Below are positions 1-12,300 of a DNA stretch of 64,000 nt, piece by piece. Origin of the DNA: Elysia crispata (Eukaryota > Mollusca > Gastropoda > Plakobranchidae); contig JAWDGP010006494.1 in the NCBI GenBank assembly GCA_033675545.1, positions 575,001-639,000 on the forward strand, in the 5' to 3' direction. A program made the position numbers and the translations under genes. The first letter of the stretch is position 1; each line of letters begins with the position of its first letter. A model generated the notes under the pieces. It did not search any database and was not told the origin of the DNA. It was given only the letters and a program-made list of their open reading frames with translations.

Positions 1-198
1 CACATGTTAAATAGACAATAAATGATGCATACTTAACCGTACGTCGTGTACAACAGTCTAGGCCCTAGGCTAGGTCTAGAACAAAGGATGCGAATGTGTC
101 GTGTGATACAATGTGCGATAATGGATGATCAACAGGCATGCAGTCAAGATACTGTGATGTGATTGGTCAGCCCACTGATTAAATGAGGTGGAACTTAC

Positions 199-201
<3 letters not shown>

Positions 202-280
<79 letters not shown>
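202..280. repeat. (GA)n microsatellite
   Basis: An uninterrupted run of GA dinucleotides about 79 bases long. It is a simple repeat with no coding content. It lies upstream of the piggyBac relic. Confidence 0.97.
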
Positions 281-283
<3 letters not shown>

Positions 284-645
284 CGGGTGTTATTCTTAGG
301 TCTAGATGGAGACTTGCTACTTTACAACTGGATTTTTCCTCTGTAACCAAAAGTCCTGCTGTAGTCTTCTTTTACTATACCGGCTTACGGTAGTTTTTTA
401 AATCAATAATTGTGGAATGATGTTAGCCTAAGTTTAGTAAGAGGCAGCGATACTGAATTATAAGTTGAGTTGATCTGGTCTGTAAAGGTCTGTCTGGACC
501 AAAGTGTTAAGTATAATTGAGACATATTATCCGATCCTCACATAGATGTCTTATGGAGCGGAAAAATATTTTTTGCCATTTCGAAAGCGATTTGGCCCAA
601 TCATGGTCGTGAGGACGACTTTATAGAAGAGCAGGTAGGAGAGGA
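281..645. other. Non-coding stretch, nothing recognised
   Basis: AT-rich sequence between the GA microsatellite and the piggyBac relic. No convincing ORF or inverted repeat was seen. It may include the decayed left end of the piggyBac element, but no TTAA-flanked terminal repeat could be identified. Confidence 0.5.
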
Positions 646-649
646 TGAA

Positions 650-2386
650 ATGGATAGGGAAAGCGACTCTGAAGAGGATACGATTCCAAGGATATATCCA
701 AGTTCTTCGGATGAACACTCTGAGGATGATGAGCCAAGCATCACAACCCTTCAACCACTAGTTATGGCTTTCTTGAGCAGAGAGGTGGAGGGTGGTGTTT
801 CAACTGGCTCAGACAATCGTGACATGTCGCCAAGCTCTTCTCCTGTACCCACCTCCTCGATTTTGCCTACTTCATCACATTCTGACTTGCCCAGCGACCT
901 CCATGGGTATTACAAATCCAAAGATGGCATTCTGTGGTACAAGAATGCAGCCGAACCCACAAAAACTCCTTCCAGGAATATATTTAGACCACCAATAGGC
1001 AGGTCATAAATCCAAGAAACATGCATACAGCTGGTGCTGCATATAAAAAAAATTCGCCAATGCCAAGATGATTGAAAGAATTGCAAAATGCACCAACAAG
1101 GAAGGGCAGAGGGTTCGTGGTGAGCAGTGGAGACATACCGATGCCACAGAAATTGAAGGGTTTATCGGATGTCTCCTTCACATGGGGGCGTTGAGAGATA
1201 ATGGCACACCGACTACAATTCTGTGGAGTAAAACAGAGGGCAACCCACAGATAATGACATGCTTTAGTAGAGATCGTTTTCTAAAGCTTAGCAACCACCT
1301 GAGATTCGAAGACAAGGAAACGAGGAGTCAAAGAAGAGAGAAGGATGCCTTTGCACCTTTAAGAGACCTATGGGAAGACTTCAACGGAAACTTGAGCAGA
1401 GAATATGTGCCTGGGCCGACTCTCACCGTAGACGAGCAACTCATGCCTTGGAGAGGGCGATGTGCATTCTTACAGTACCTCCCATCAAAGCCAGATAATT
1501 ATGGGCTTAAAATTTTCTGGATTTGCGATTCCGAGAATGGTTTCCCTCTTCACGGAGATCCCTACCTGAGACGAAACGGGCAAAAGAGGGAAACAAACAT
1601 TGGGAGGAATACTGCTAAAGCTCTAGCATCGCCTTACTTTGGCAGTGGCAGAAACCTAAAAGTAGACAATTTCTTCACGGACATGGAATTAAGTGCACAT
1701 CTCCTGGCCAACAATATGACACTTGTTGGAACAATAAGGAGTAACACATGCTTTTTGCCACAAGAGTTTCAAACTGTACAAGGACTAAAGAAGGGAGATT
1801 TCATCTTCGGCTTTCAAAAGAAAATCACAATTGTTGCGTATAAATCAAATTTTAAAAAAAGCATGTTGCTATTTTGAGCACGATACATCACGACGACAAT
1901 TTTGATGTAGAGCCAAGGAAACCAGAGATTGTGATGTCGTACAATGCCACAAAAGGAGGGGTGGATAGCATGGACCAAATGTGTCATGCAGTTACCACCA
2001 AGTGGTAAACAAACAGGTGGCCAATGTTACTGTTTTACAACATGCTGGACCTTGCATCTATAGCTGCGCTTGTCGTCTGGCGCAAAGTTAACCCCTCCGA
2101 CAAGCTGAAAGACGAAGATAGAAGAGAGCTTTACAACATAACTGTGACTAAGGAGCTGATAAGACCTCAGCTTGAATGTGGACAGATTATGAAGAACTTG
2201 TCTAGACATTTGAAGTTCACCATCAACACAGCCCTGTATCAGCACCCAACACGTCAAGCTCAGGTTGGAGAGGTCTCTACCCCTGACGACAGAAAGCATG
2301 GTCGGTGCCATCTTTGCCCCAGACATTGAGATTTCAAGACAACAATGTGTTGATCCATGTGCAAGAGTAGTGTTTGTTCCACCCAT
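650..2386 (+). pseudogene. Decayed piggyBac-like transposase (PGBD family)
   Basis: Three plus-strand reading-frame blocks line up with a piggyBac transposase. The first (650-1009) has an acidic Ser/Asp/Glu-rich N-terminus followed by the SKDGILWYK-type segment. The second (1068-1877) carries the body of the DDE domain, with the catalytic-type Asp contexts TVDEQL (about 1426-1443) and VDNFFTD (about 1662-1682). The third (about 1870-2329) carries the GGVDSMDQM context, the C-terminal helices, and the start of a Cys/His-rich tail (RCHLCPRH). It is broken by a frame change and likely deletion near 1010-1067, a frameshift near 1870, an in-frame TAA at about 2005 just before a TNRWP motif, and TGA codons in the zinc-binding tail near 2327 and 2354. 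Terminal inverted repeats were not found. Functional piggyBac enzymes cut and paste at TTAA; this copy cannot encode a full protein. The family call is firm and the exact ends are uncertain. Confidence 0.9.
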
Positions 2387-2536
2387 TCAAAAAAAAAAAA
2401 AAAACAGTCTGTCTCTCCTGTCAAGAATAAGACGAACTTTTTTTTTTTCAGAAAACAAAGGTATGCACACAAGGTGTTAAACTTCACCCTCCTTTGCTTC
2501 AATATCATAACCATCCTTTACCTGAGCATTATAACA

Positions 2537-3040
2537 ACCAACCATCCTTTCATCATCATCAGTATTAGTTACCATCAACATTATCATCATCATCCTTACC
2601 AACACCAATATCATCCTTTCGTCATCATCAATACCGGTATTCGTCACCATCAACAATATCACCATCATCATCATCAACACCAATAGATCTATCAATCTTT
2701 CGTCATCATCAGTATCCGTCACATCAACAATATCATCATCATCATCCTCCTTATCAACACCAATATCATCCTTTCCTCATCAACAGTATGTATTCATCAT
2801 CATCCTCAGCAACACCAATATCATACTTTTGTCACCACCAACAATATCATCATCAGTATTCATCACAACCAACAATACACCTATCATCATCATCCTTACC
2901 AACACCAATATCAACCTTTCACCATCAACAGTATACTATATATACATGTATTCATCATCGTCCTCATCAACACCAATATCATCCTTTTGTCAACATCATC
3001 AACATTCTCATCAACAGCATCCTTTATTGTCTTCAGTATA
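2537..3040. repeat. ATC/CAACACCAATATCA minisatellite
   Basis: About 500 bases built from ATC, ACC and AAC trinucleotides, with strong strand asymmetry (C and A rich, almost no G on the plus strand). The 14-mer CAACACCAATATCA recurs at least five times (first near 2600) at irregular spacing of about 50-155 bases. This makes it a degenerate higher-order minisatellite rather than a simple triplet run. The His/Ser/Pro-rich ORFs read across it are repeat artefacts. Confidence 0.85.
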
Positions 3041-3163
3041 ATGTGACCGGCTGAGACAAGAGTCCTGGTATCCTCGCACTGTCTCTGTGTAGCAGCACGT
3101 AAAATTGTCAGACTTTAGTCTTGGGGCCCGTCCAAATATCTATAAAGCATGGTCTCGAATAAT

Positions 3164-3519
3164 GGGGTGTCTGCGTCACCCCCGAAGTACCGATTAGAAT
3201 GAATCTCAGCTGCCCTATTTACAGCCGTTGGGTGTCTGTGTCACCCCCAATGTACTGATAGGAATATCATAGTTTTTTGCCTCTTTAGGAGGTGGGGTAT
3301 CAAAGTCACCCCCATTCCAAAAAAATGGGAGGTTTTAGAAATAACCTCTGGTCAGTTTCATTTCAAGATTTTGGCTATAATTCTGGTGTTATCATTTGTC
3401 AAAATGAATTTTTGAGGAATACTGAAAATTTCAATATTATATTCCAATTCTAAGTATTTAAAAACTAGTAAAAATGACCCATGGGATGTCAAAATCACCC
3501 CCGACGTACGGATAGGGTT
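3164..3519. repeat. Four dispersed copies of a GTC..TCACCCCC motif
   Basis: Related copies start near 3164, 3230, 3293 and 3483. Each has a GG(T/A)GTC-like start, then TCACCCCC. Three continue with a (A/C)(T/G)GTAC-like step and GATTAG/GATAGG. The first three are about 65 bases apart. No coding potential. The units are too diverged to call a known satellite. Confidence 0.6.
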
Positions 3520-3774
3520 AACCAAGTAAGCACAGGAAAAGCTGTAAAAGAAATAGATGGCAAGTAAAGATGAGAAATGATCTAGCAGTAGACACCCGAG
3601 CTGTGTGTCTAAATCAATTATTTCCCGAAGGAATATAAGTTTAAGTTTATACAAATCTGCAAGTGTGTTAAAAATTGGGCGCAGACATTCAAGTATATCC
3701 ACAGACTCTACACAACCTACAAGTATAAAGAAGACTGAGTGAATAAGAAAGGCAACAACTGTTCTGCAACACTT

Positions 3775-4050
3775 GGTAATACCGCAGCGTTGGGTTCCCG
3801 GCTGAATGTAAACAAATCACACCTCAAATGGCTACATTTTTACTGCTTTTTTAAAAATAGCCTAAACAAGATCAATATTTTGTATGGAAATGCCTTTATT
3901 TAAGAAGTTGCCCTTAGATTTTTGCAGGATAATAATTTGATTAAATCAGTGCCTCGATTTTAATATGCAGTGAAAATCTGGCCAGTTTATTGTATCCACC
4001 ATGGTCGCACTGTTAACATAGAGCCAGGACTCCAACACTGCGGTATTACC
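3775..4050. mobile_element. MITE-like element with about 29-bp inverted ends
   Basis: The left end begins GGTAATACCGCAGCGTTGG at 3775. The right end at 4022-4050 is its near-perfect reverse complement, ending CTGCGGTATTACC. About 25 of 29 positions match. The element is 276 bp, AT-rich inside and has no ORF, as expected of a non-autonomous DNA transposon. No clear target-site duplication could be read, so the superfamily is not assigned. Confidence 0.7.
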
Positions 4051-6488
4051 CTTTAATAATTAATTGACCGCAAGACTTTGTATTTTTAGCATAATTTATT
4101 GGTAAACGTAATAATCCTAGTTCCATGTAAGATTTCGTGTTTTACTGTCACAACAAACGGCTATAAGAAGTAATTAGCATCTAGATCTAAATCTAGACCT
4201 AGAATTTAGCCTGGTCTTATAAATAAAAAACAAAACAAAACAAAACAAAAAAAAAACCAACTAAGACATGGATGTAATGTAGGCTCTTAGACTTACTTCT
4301 TTGGTCAAAGATCAAGAAGCAGGAAATGGATATACAAGGGGTGATTTCCTATCCATGATGTCATTGTAGAAAGCAATAGTCGGGTTATCTTAAATTATAG
4401 TTATTTACAAATCTCAATCTAAATCTATTTTGAAGACCAAGTTTCAGGATCCTGGGTGAAAAGTCTGTAGACTTGTGTAGATATCCACCTAGCAGGTATT
4501 GCAATCTTATTTTTCCAGATTTTTCTAGATTATATCTAGAATCTAAGAATGGGGAAGTTATTTGTAAATCTTATACTCTCACGTAAAGTTTAGATCTGAT
4601 TTTTGAACAACGTCGCCATGACATTGCGTCAATAAAGGGGAACTACTCACAATTAAAAGTGAAGCGAAGTGTCGAGTCTCCAATTTAAGTCGGCTAAAAA
4701 TTTCAAAGATGTTCTAATCTTTGCTCAATCTACTAAGTACTATACATATTGTACTTCAAAGTGAACGAATAGCGATGTGCAAGTAAACGAGTGGGCATCT
4801 ATGTACATGTAAGTACATATCTATCTATCCATCCGGCCATCTAGCTATCAATCAATCTACCTACCTACTTATCTGTCTAGCTTTCAATCCATCAGCTAAA
4901 TCTAAGTATTTACCCCCCCTCCCCCCCCCTCTCCCCTGCCACCTTCTTTAACCCCTTTCTCCCATCTTTCATTCTTTCCGCAATGGGTAAAAATCAAACT
5001 CTCTCCACTTTTCTCCTGACAGTTAATTGGATTGTGATTGATTTAATGTTTGTTGAGGTCGAACTCATAAATGGTAAATTAAACATATCGATATCCTGCA
5101 TTGATCAAGGTGATATTCTTCCTTTTAGAAAGTAAGAATGAAGATTTTAATAACACGGATGCCTATTTTAAAAAATAAGGAATTTTAGAACCCCCACGCT
5201 TTCTTTACTTACACAGTTACAGATTATGGTCTTGTATAGTGAATTTGTGTTAAAAGAAGGATCACATGTCAAAGGCTTATCGCCCGTTTAGTTTGGTAAT
5301 ATTCATATCTCTGGCGTCTTGCATGAATCTATTCATAGGTCCAGAAAAAGCTCACACCACCAGAAGCGCGGGCACGTCACGTGTGATTGAAAATAGCCGA
5401 ATGAGGAGGAGAAGGAGAAGAAGTCAAAATTTTTTAAGATAAGATCAGTTATAGTCAAAAAATACTGGATCCGGACCAGTAAATGAGTTTTTTAACTCGG
5501 GCTTTATAAAGTTTATTACATGTATTCTTTAGTTTCAATTTTATTACCGTTTTTATCTCAGCAATATACGTGTACTATGTATAAATATTTGTTGGATTTA
5601 GATTCGGTATTTTTTGTATTGATCATATTCATTTCAGAGAAAATTGACCTGTTTTCATTTAACGTGATTACTTTTGTAGTTTTGTATATATATTTTCCAT
5701 TGACTGATAAGTATGCCAAATTGATTTCCAGGTACATTAAATACCAGTTTTATGGCTAAGATAAATGCATAGATATTTCACTTCAATTTTAAAATTTACT
5801 ACAGAAGTGTCTGCGCTTTTGAATATATAGATTACTCAAAGCAGTTGGTTGAATAGCTACCAAAGCAGAGTCAAAAATATACATATATGTATCGAAATCA
5901 CATTCCTACTGACATGGGAATTAAGATAATTTATATTTAAAGTTCTGTATCCAATAATTTTATTTCAACAATAAGTGTCAAGTTCCTTTCCAGCCAAACA
6001 AATCCTACGTTCTAGATCAAACATGGATTCTAAAAATGTAGGTTAAATTAGTAGGTGAAACTATCAAACTTGGATTAATCAACGACATTATATTGAAAAA
6101 AATATGTAAGAAAAATATAATAAAAAAAACATTTCAAAGCATTCGCACAAAATGAATATAGGGTTCTATAACATTTGAAGATTCAGGTTGTGTGTTGTCT
6201 TCATAACCTTGTGATTTAAAAAAATGAAGGTGTATATAGTACAAGTAGCAGTTTACACTGTTTGTAAACCAAGCGCTGGTTAACAGGTACCATTTGAGTA
6301 ATTAGAACGGATATGGTGTGATCTTAATAGTTAGAGAACAACAAATGAATAAGACCACAGACATGAATACAGTTTGTTTGTGGTTTTAGTTGAAATCTGT
6401 GAGCCTCTTTGTATGTGTATGTGTGTGTAAATCTTAATTGTTCAATTTTTTTTTTAACAGGGCAGGAAAGAAAATAGAAGTACATGTA
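4051..6488. other. Non-coding AT-rich interval
   Basis: No supported gene. It holds a degenerate tetranucleotide (ATCT/ATCC) stretch at about 4817-4905, followed by a C-rich tract near 4912-4938. It also has a purine-rich GAGGAGGAGAAGGAG tract near 5403. Short ORFs such as 5520-5759 are low-complexity, Phe/Ile/Tyr-rich, and have no recognisable domain. Confidence 0.5.
4817..4905. repeat. Degenerate (ATCT)n microsatellite
   Basis: Runs of ATCTATCT, ATCC, ATCA and ACCT tetramers, imperfect and interrupted, grading into a C-rich tract. A simple repeat only. Confidence 0.7.
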
Positions 6489-6965
6489 TGGGTTATCTCC
6501 AAGCAGAGCGTACAATATTCAAGTACTGTCATTTGAGTGGTATCGATTACTACTAATAATTTTCAGCGGCTCAGGAAGAGAGTAGTTAGATATCGATATG
6601 ATTAAAATGTTCGCATCTAGATTTTTATTGTTTTTATTTGTCTGTTTTAACGTGGTGAAAGGGGCGCCAAAGCTGTAAAAAAATTAAGTAAATGAGTAAC
6701 TATAAATAAATAATAAATTTAAGTAAACGTGATTTTGTGAACGTTAGATTTAGATTAACTAATAAGCCTTATAAAAGAGAAAAAAAAAGTAAAAGAAATA
6801 AATTTAGGTATATACCATGATTTAGTTAAACCTGTATTTTATCGACTTTTTTGTGTTAAATACCTTATCGATAGTTACCGGAAACGCCGGAATCGTAAAA
6901 ATACACCGATATTATGCTGTTAGTATTCGATTCTAATTTTGTACGCTCTGCTTGGAGATAACCCA
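6489..6965. mobile_element. MITE-like element with perfect 27-bp inverted ends
   Basis: The left end (6489-6515) starts TGGGTTATCTCCAAGCAGAG. The right end (6939-6965) is its exact reverse complement over 27 bases. The base before the left end and the base after the right end also pair, giving 28. Both ends are flanked by TGTA (6485-6488 and 6966-6969), a candidate 4-bp target duplication. The 477-bp body has no ORF, so it would be non-autonomous. The perfect ends suggest a fairly recent insertion compared with the other relics here. Confidence 0.8.
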
Positions 6966-9340
6966 TGTATGCATGTATAGACCTGTAGGCCTACCTACCT
7001 TTTTTCAAAGATTCATATCATATCCTTAAAAATGAAAAAGGATATTAAAAAGAAATAAATATGATGAGACGGCAGACATAGGAATGGCTTTGATATAATA
7101 TATTATATATTACACATATAAGGTAATTTGTAAACTACAAACTGGCAGAGACACCAACTTAAAAATGCTATAGCGATACCCTTTTACGCTAGAGACTAAA
7201 CAAAATCAAAATTACAGAAATAAAGAAATTCTTGTAAAAGCCTTTTTTTTTTTCTTAGATAAATTCTTTTAAAAAATAACAAGAGTAACAAGACTTTCAA
7301 TCCATTCTTGTAATATTAATAGCAAGAATTTTTACCCTTTGAGTTATGAAGGTTTTATCCACAAACACATACATTGTACACTTCTGATGAACCATTTAAT
7401 ATTCTTAGTAAAACAAGCCTCTTAGAAGGCAAATCTGATCAGGGAACATGACAATACATAAAATCTCTTAATCACACCCCTTTGTTAATGTTTTAAAAAC
7501 TGTTTGAGCAATAATGTAATTACAAGAGAATTAATTTGGATTAACAGCTCTTAGTTATAGTCTTATAGTTTTACTGAATACCTTTAAGGTGATAAACTTG
7601 AATGTTACTATTCAAAACGTTTCACTTACTGATCGAATATTGTATTTAAGTCTGCATTAAGTAATAAACCAAAGCAAAGGTGCTTAAACATCCAGCAAAT
7701 GCTGTTCAGATCTTCATAATTGGTAAACAAGAGAAATGCAATGTTCCCTCGAACCTGGTAAAAATGTTTAGCCAACAAAGTTTAGATCTGTGTAGGGAGT
7801 CCTTTGGATTCATGATAATGTATGCAGTGCTGAGCTATTTGTGCATATCATTTTTAAAAAAGGTACTTTCTTGGTAAAATGTATACATGTAATGTAAGTT
7901 GCATGCAAAATATTTTCTCCTAACAGCATGACCCATCCCCTGCTTACTAAGAATGACTCTTCTGAAAAAATATGAACAAAACCAGTGTTACATGTGGTAT
8001 TATTCCTAGGTGGTCAATTGCTTGATGTTAGGCTCCAGTCTAGGTTAATCAAGTCAACAATTATAGTGCCACAGGTTTTGTAATCCAACTGGAGTCAAAT
8101 GAATCGTGAGTCAGCCGATAATGAACTAATAAGTTTTAATTAATTTGACAAGGTAATAATAATACAGCATCAGCAAGCACAGGCTGATGATAAGTCAGAG
8201 CAACAATTCATCACCACAGTATCTCTTGTTCAGCACATCCATGCTCCTAGCTTTAGCTCAGGACTCAAATTGCAGTCAATCTTGTCTCTCTCTTGAAACA
8301 TCCTCCATTTAAACCACAGATAGTCTTAATAATCTCTTTTCAAACAACCTACACAAATACCAAATGCTCTCTCACTGAACATGAACAATCCATTTAAGGG
8401 CATGGAGTAACTACATCCCATGTGAAACTCCCAACTAAAAATAGAGAATTCCATATAAGGAGTCATACACCAAACTTTCTATCAAAACAACCTGCCGTTA
8501 TACATCTTAAAACATCCAGTGCTGGGGCAATCCCAAAGATCCAATACATCTCATTTGCATAATACAACTGTGTCCAAGGCTCCATCATTCTAGCGTGCAA
8601 AACATGATACCAATTACTCTTGAGCATAGACACATTTGCATAGATTTCCAAGACATTCCCCTCTCTTGCCTACTCTAAAAGAAAAAATTACTTCCAGACT
8701 ATTATATGGAATGTGAAAATATATACTCATTCACTAGAGGATTTTTTTAAATATCAAGTGACAAAGGTAATTACAAATTGCCTGTGTAACACCCAGTTTG
8801 AAGAAAATGATGATGACACTGACAGTAATTACTGAAATAATTGTGTAATTCAGAACAAGTAAAGCAAGTTTTATACAAATTCTTGACTTTGAACTGATTA
8901 GGGGAAGCAGGTATTATTACCCTATGATGATTGGTGCTCAAGTTATAAGCGTATCAAATGGGTGATTCCTAATGCTCTTGATCAAATGAAGTCGAAAAAA
9001 TATACTTAAGGATATTTTGAAATTTCAGGTAAAGGTCAGCTTGTTTACAAAAAGGAAGTGATTATTCAGGTGCAAAGTTTTTATCAAATGTGTTTCATTT
9101 CATCAAGTGAGCTTTGTCAAAAAATATAGACACCATGTAGAAAATCTTTGCCCTGAAAAATCCTTTCTTACGAAAAAGGTCAGTTAATAAATACATAGAA
9201 TCCCAGCCACAGTCAAAACTGTTAATTGAACCCTGGTGGTGGTAAAGGAATTGAGGTTGGTGTGCATAGCAGTCAATGTCTTCCTCCAGTTTAATATTTG
9301 ATTTCTTTCCAGTATATTAAATGAAAGACAAGGTTGTAGC
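6966..9340. other. Non-coding interval downstream of PIGX
   Basis: AT-rich sequence beyond the PIGX stop codon on its 3' side. The proximal part is likely to include the PIGX 3' UTR, but no confident polyadenylation signal was found. One hydrophobic open segment (8794-8868) is annotated separately. Nothing else was recognised. Confidence 0.45.
8794..8868 (-). repeat. Hydrophobic open segment, copy A
   Basis: Read on the minus strand, this 75-base block is an open frame of 25 codons, starting LALLVLNY and ending IIFFKL, and looks like a membrane-spanning helix. A diverged copy lies at 9818-9895. The two differ by one codon in length and mostly by conservative changes. It may be a duplicated exon of an unrecognised membrane protein, or a repeat. 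No flanking exons could be assigned. Confidence 0.4.
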
Positions 9341-12300
9341 TCATGACTCTTTGTCTGGCACATCAATCTGGGATGTATATATAGTTTTGCAAAGCAGAGC
9401 AAAGATCACAGCAGTGACAAAGAGACTGACAGTAACAACCAGAGGCTTGTGTCTTTCTTCACCAACAGGGATACTCATTTCAACCTGTGGAGAATACTGT
9501 GGAAAAAAAAAAAAAGCACAAACAACCAAAGGTTTATACATTTAGCTAGCTTTGTTGGCAGCCAGTTCAAGGATATTTATAGCATGACGCATCAGCTCAA
9601 ATAAGAATGTGATATCCATATATGTCTTGCATTCAGTCCATATAACATTTAAAAGTATTGATGTTTAGAACCATTAATTTTTTTCTGAACTTCTCAATGA
9701 CACTCTTAATCTTATCAAATAGACTGGGTTAATTCTTTATTTTTTATTCAAATAAAAATAAGAATAGAATGTTAAATATTGTCCCATATCATTAGTACTC
9801 TTTACAGTCTCAGGAGGCAGTTTGAAGAAAATTAACATGACTGCAAATACAGAAATAATGATGTTAGCAATGTGACTCAGAATTAGTAAAGCAAGGTCAT
9901 ACTCTTATGTTCTTTTAACTGACAGAAGAAGTCAAAACAGTAGCAAATTTAAAAAATTAAATTGAAAAAACCTTGCAAAAGGAAAATGAAAACAAAAATT
10001 AACACCAGCATTTGCCTGAAATTGAATTAGGGAAGAGATAAAACAAATTGATCGTGGAGCAAACCAGCTTGATTTGTGAACTGTCAAGTTAAAAAATGTT
10101 TTAAAAAATGTATAAGATAGTGTTGAGTGAAAACAGAAAGTCTTGCATGGCAAAATTAAAACTTAATATTTCATGTGACAGAAACATAAAAATCAGTGTA
10201 GATCAAATGAAGGAGGAAGCACTGAGAAAAAGGGGGGCAAAGATAAAAAAAAAAGCTTTCAAGCATTGGAAAAGAAACAAAATTCTGAATTCTTTGAAAG
10301 TCAAATAGCAACTATTTTGTCTAAAGATGAAAAATTTACTTACACATATGTAGGACACCTGAGCCCAATTGCAATATACATGGCTGTTGGAGCTGCATGG
10401 AGCCCTCAGAAAGTTGTTCACATCTTTAAAAAAATACATAAGATAAAAGAGTTAAAAGACATCTAAAAGTAAAAATTAAAAGGTCAGATCAGTCTTATTG
10501 GAAATTTAATAACATGGTGAGATCCTCAAAACTTCAGGTCTGACAAGTCAAATTTATGGACAACTTGAATCTATCTTTACAAATTTAGTTCTTTCTATTA
10601 TTTTATAATTTACTTAAGTCTGATTTATTATTATAGAAAACAACACTGTATAGGTAATAATTATACTACATTACCTCCATTGGTAGAATTAAATATTCTT
10701 TGCAAAGACTAGAAACATTTCTGCTTCTCTCCTCTAATTTTATTTAAATCAATGACATTACTTTGTTTACTTTTCTTTTGATTAACACTAATCTTACATG
10801 TTTAAAAGTGTTAAAAAAGAGTAGACTCCTTCCAAACTTTGTAACTCTTAAATACATGACCTTCTAGCAATGTCCTATGAATTTCTGAACTAAACATGGT
10901 ACTCGGGTTGAGAAAGAAAAAACAAAACAAAACATGTAAGCGATTGCGATTGACAGATGTATCCCTAATGATCTAGCTGCTTGGAAGAATGATACCTGGC
11001 TGGGAGCAGTTGGAATAAAGTCCAGGATGCAACATAGAAATTCTGGCACGGGGCTCCACATCTGCTTCTCTTGATGATGGTGCATGATATCGAGCATGTA
11101 TTGGCAGGAAGATTTCTATATTTAAATGCCCTGTTATTTTATCTGGCTTGTAAGCAGATAATTCAATGAACATAAACAGCTCATGGGCTTTTGAAGCATA
11201 TTCGGCAGCTTCTATATCTACCACACTATCAAAAATAACCTGTGACCAATGGAAAAAAAATTAGATTAGGTCAAATTCTGCAGTGACAACCAATAAAATG
11301 TTTTTTTCTTAAATGTATGAATTGTGAATCCTTTACCAAGCAAATTGACATGCCTGCGCCAGGAGTATGGCTAATTTGCGCTACAGTAAGATTGACGTCT
11401 AAACTATGATGGCCATGCCAAGTTACCCATGAAAAAAGAAACCAAATTCATTGCAAAAGTTTAAAAAAAAAGTCCCATAGCTACCTGGGTGTTTTGGATT
11501 AAATTAAGCTGAAATAAACAAATTCTCACAATTAAATTGTCAGCTCAGAATCATAAGTGATTTGAAATCAGAAGTTTTTTGACACACAAATCCACACAGT
11601 AATCATTACTTTGCTTGGTACATCTTTTACTTTAAATAGAATTGAGAATGAATGGCCTCTCTAATTATTGCTTATTATTAAATTAATTATTTCATCACTC
11701 TTTTAATACATCAAGGCATTCCTCATCTAATGTGCCTCACTTATCCATGGTTTGATGAAATAGAACCAGGCTGTCTACACAGGCTCTATGCTAGCAAAGT
11801 CCAGTATTAATGCCTTAGATTTTGGACATTTAATTTAAAAAAAAAAAAAGGCACACATCTTTTTTTTTTTTCATATTTTGCAAGCTTTCATTATAACAAA
11901 AGAGCTTGCTTCAATCCTGCAGAGAAAGCTGACAATTTCATGTACTTTTCACCACTAGGAAAATGTCTTCTTCTAATTATTAACGCTTTATGTGATATGG
12001 GTGATATATGCCACTCATTTGAAGACGGACCCAGATTCTCTCTCTCTCTCTCGCACCCCCCCCCCCCAACACACATACTAGTTAGTCAATCTTTTACTTT
12101 ACTTTTGAATTCAGTCATCATAAGCAACCAAGACTACTTTTACTGTTTTTGAAACATATTTTTACTCTTGGGGCTGGATGCACACAATTTGCAAAGAATC
12201 CTCACCTCAGGAAATCCGAATTGCCTAAGAGATCGAATCTGGAATGGATCTGCATAAACTCCCGAGGGAAGAGTTTGATACACAAGCAAATTGCAGCCCG

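Noticed and set aside
2357..3054. His/Ser/Pro-rich and Met/Asp-rich ORFs on both strands
   Set aside because: Artefacts of the ATC-rich minisatellite.
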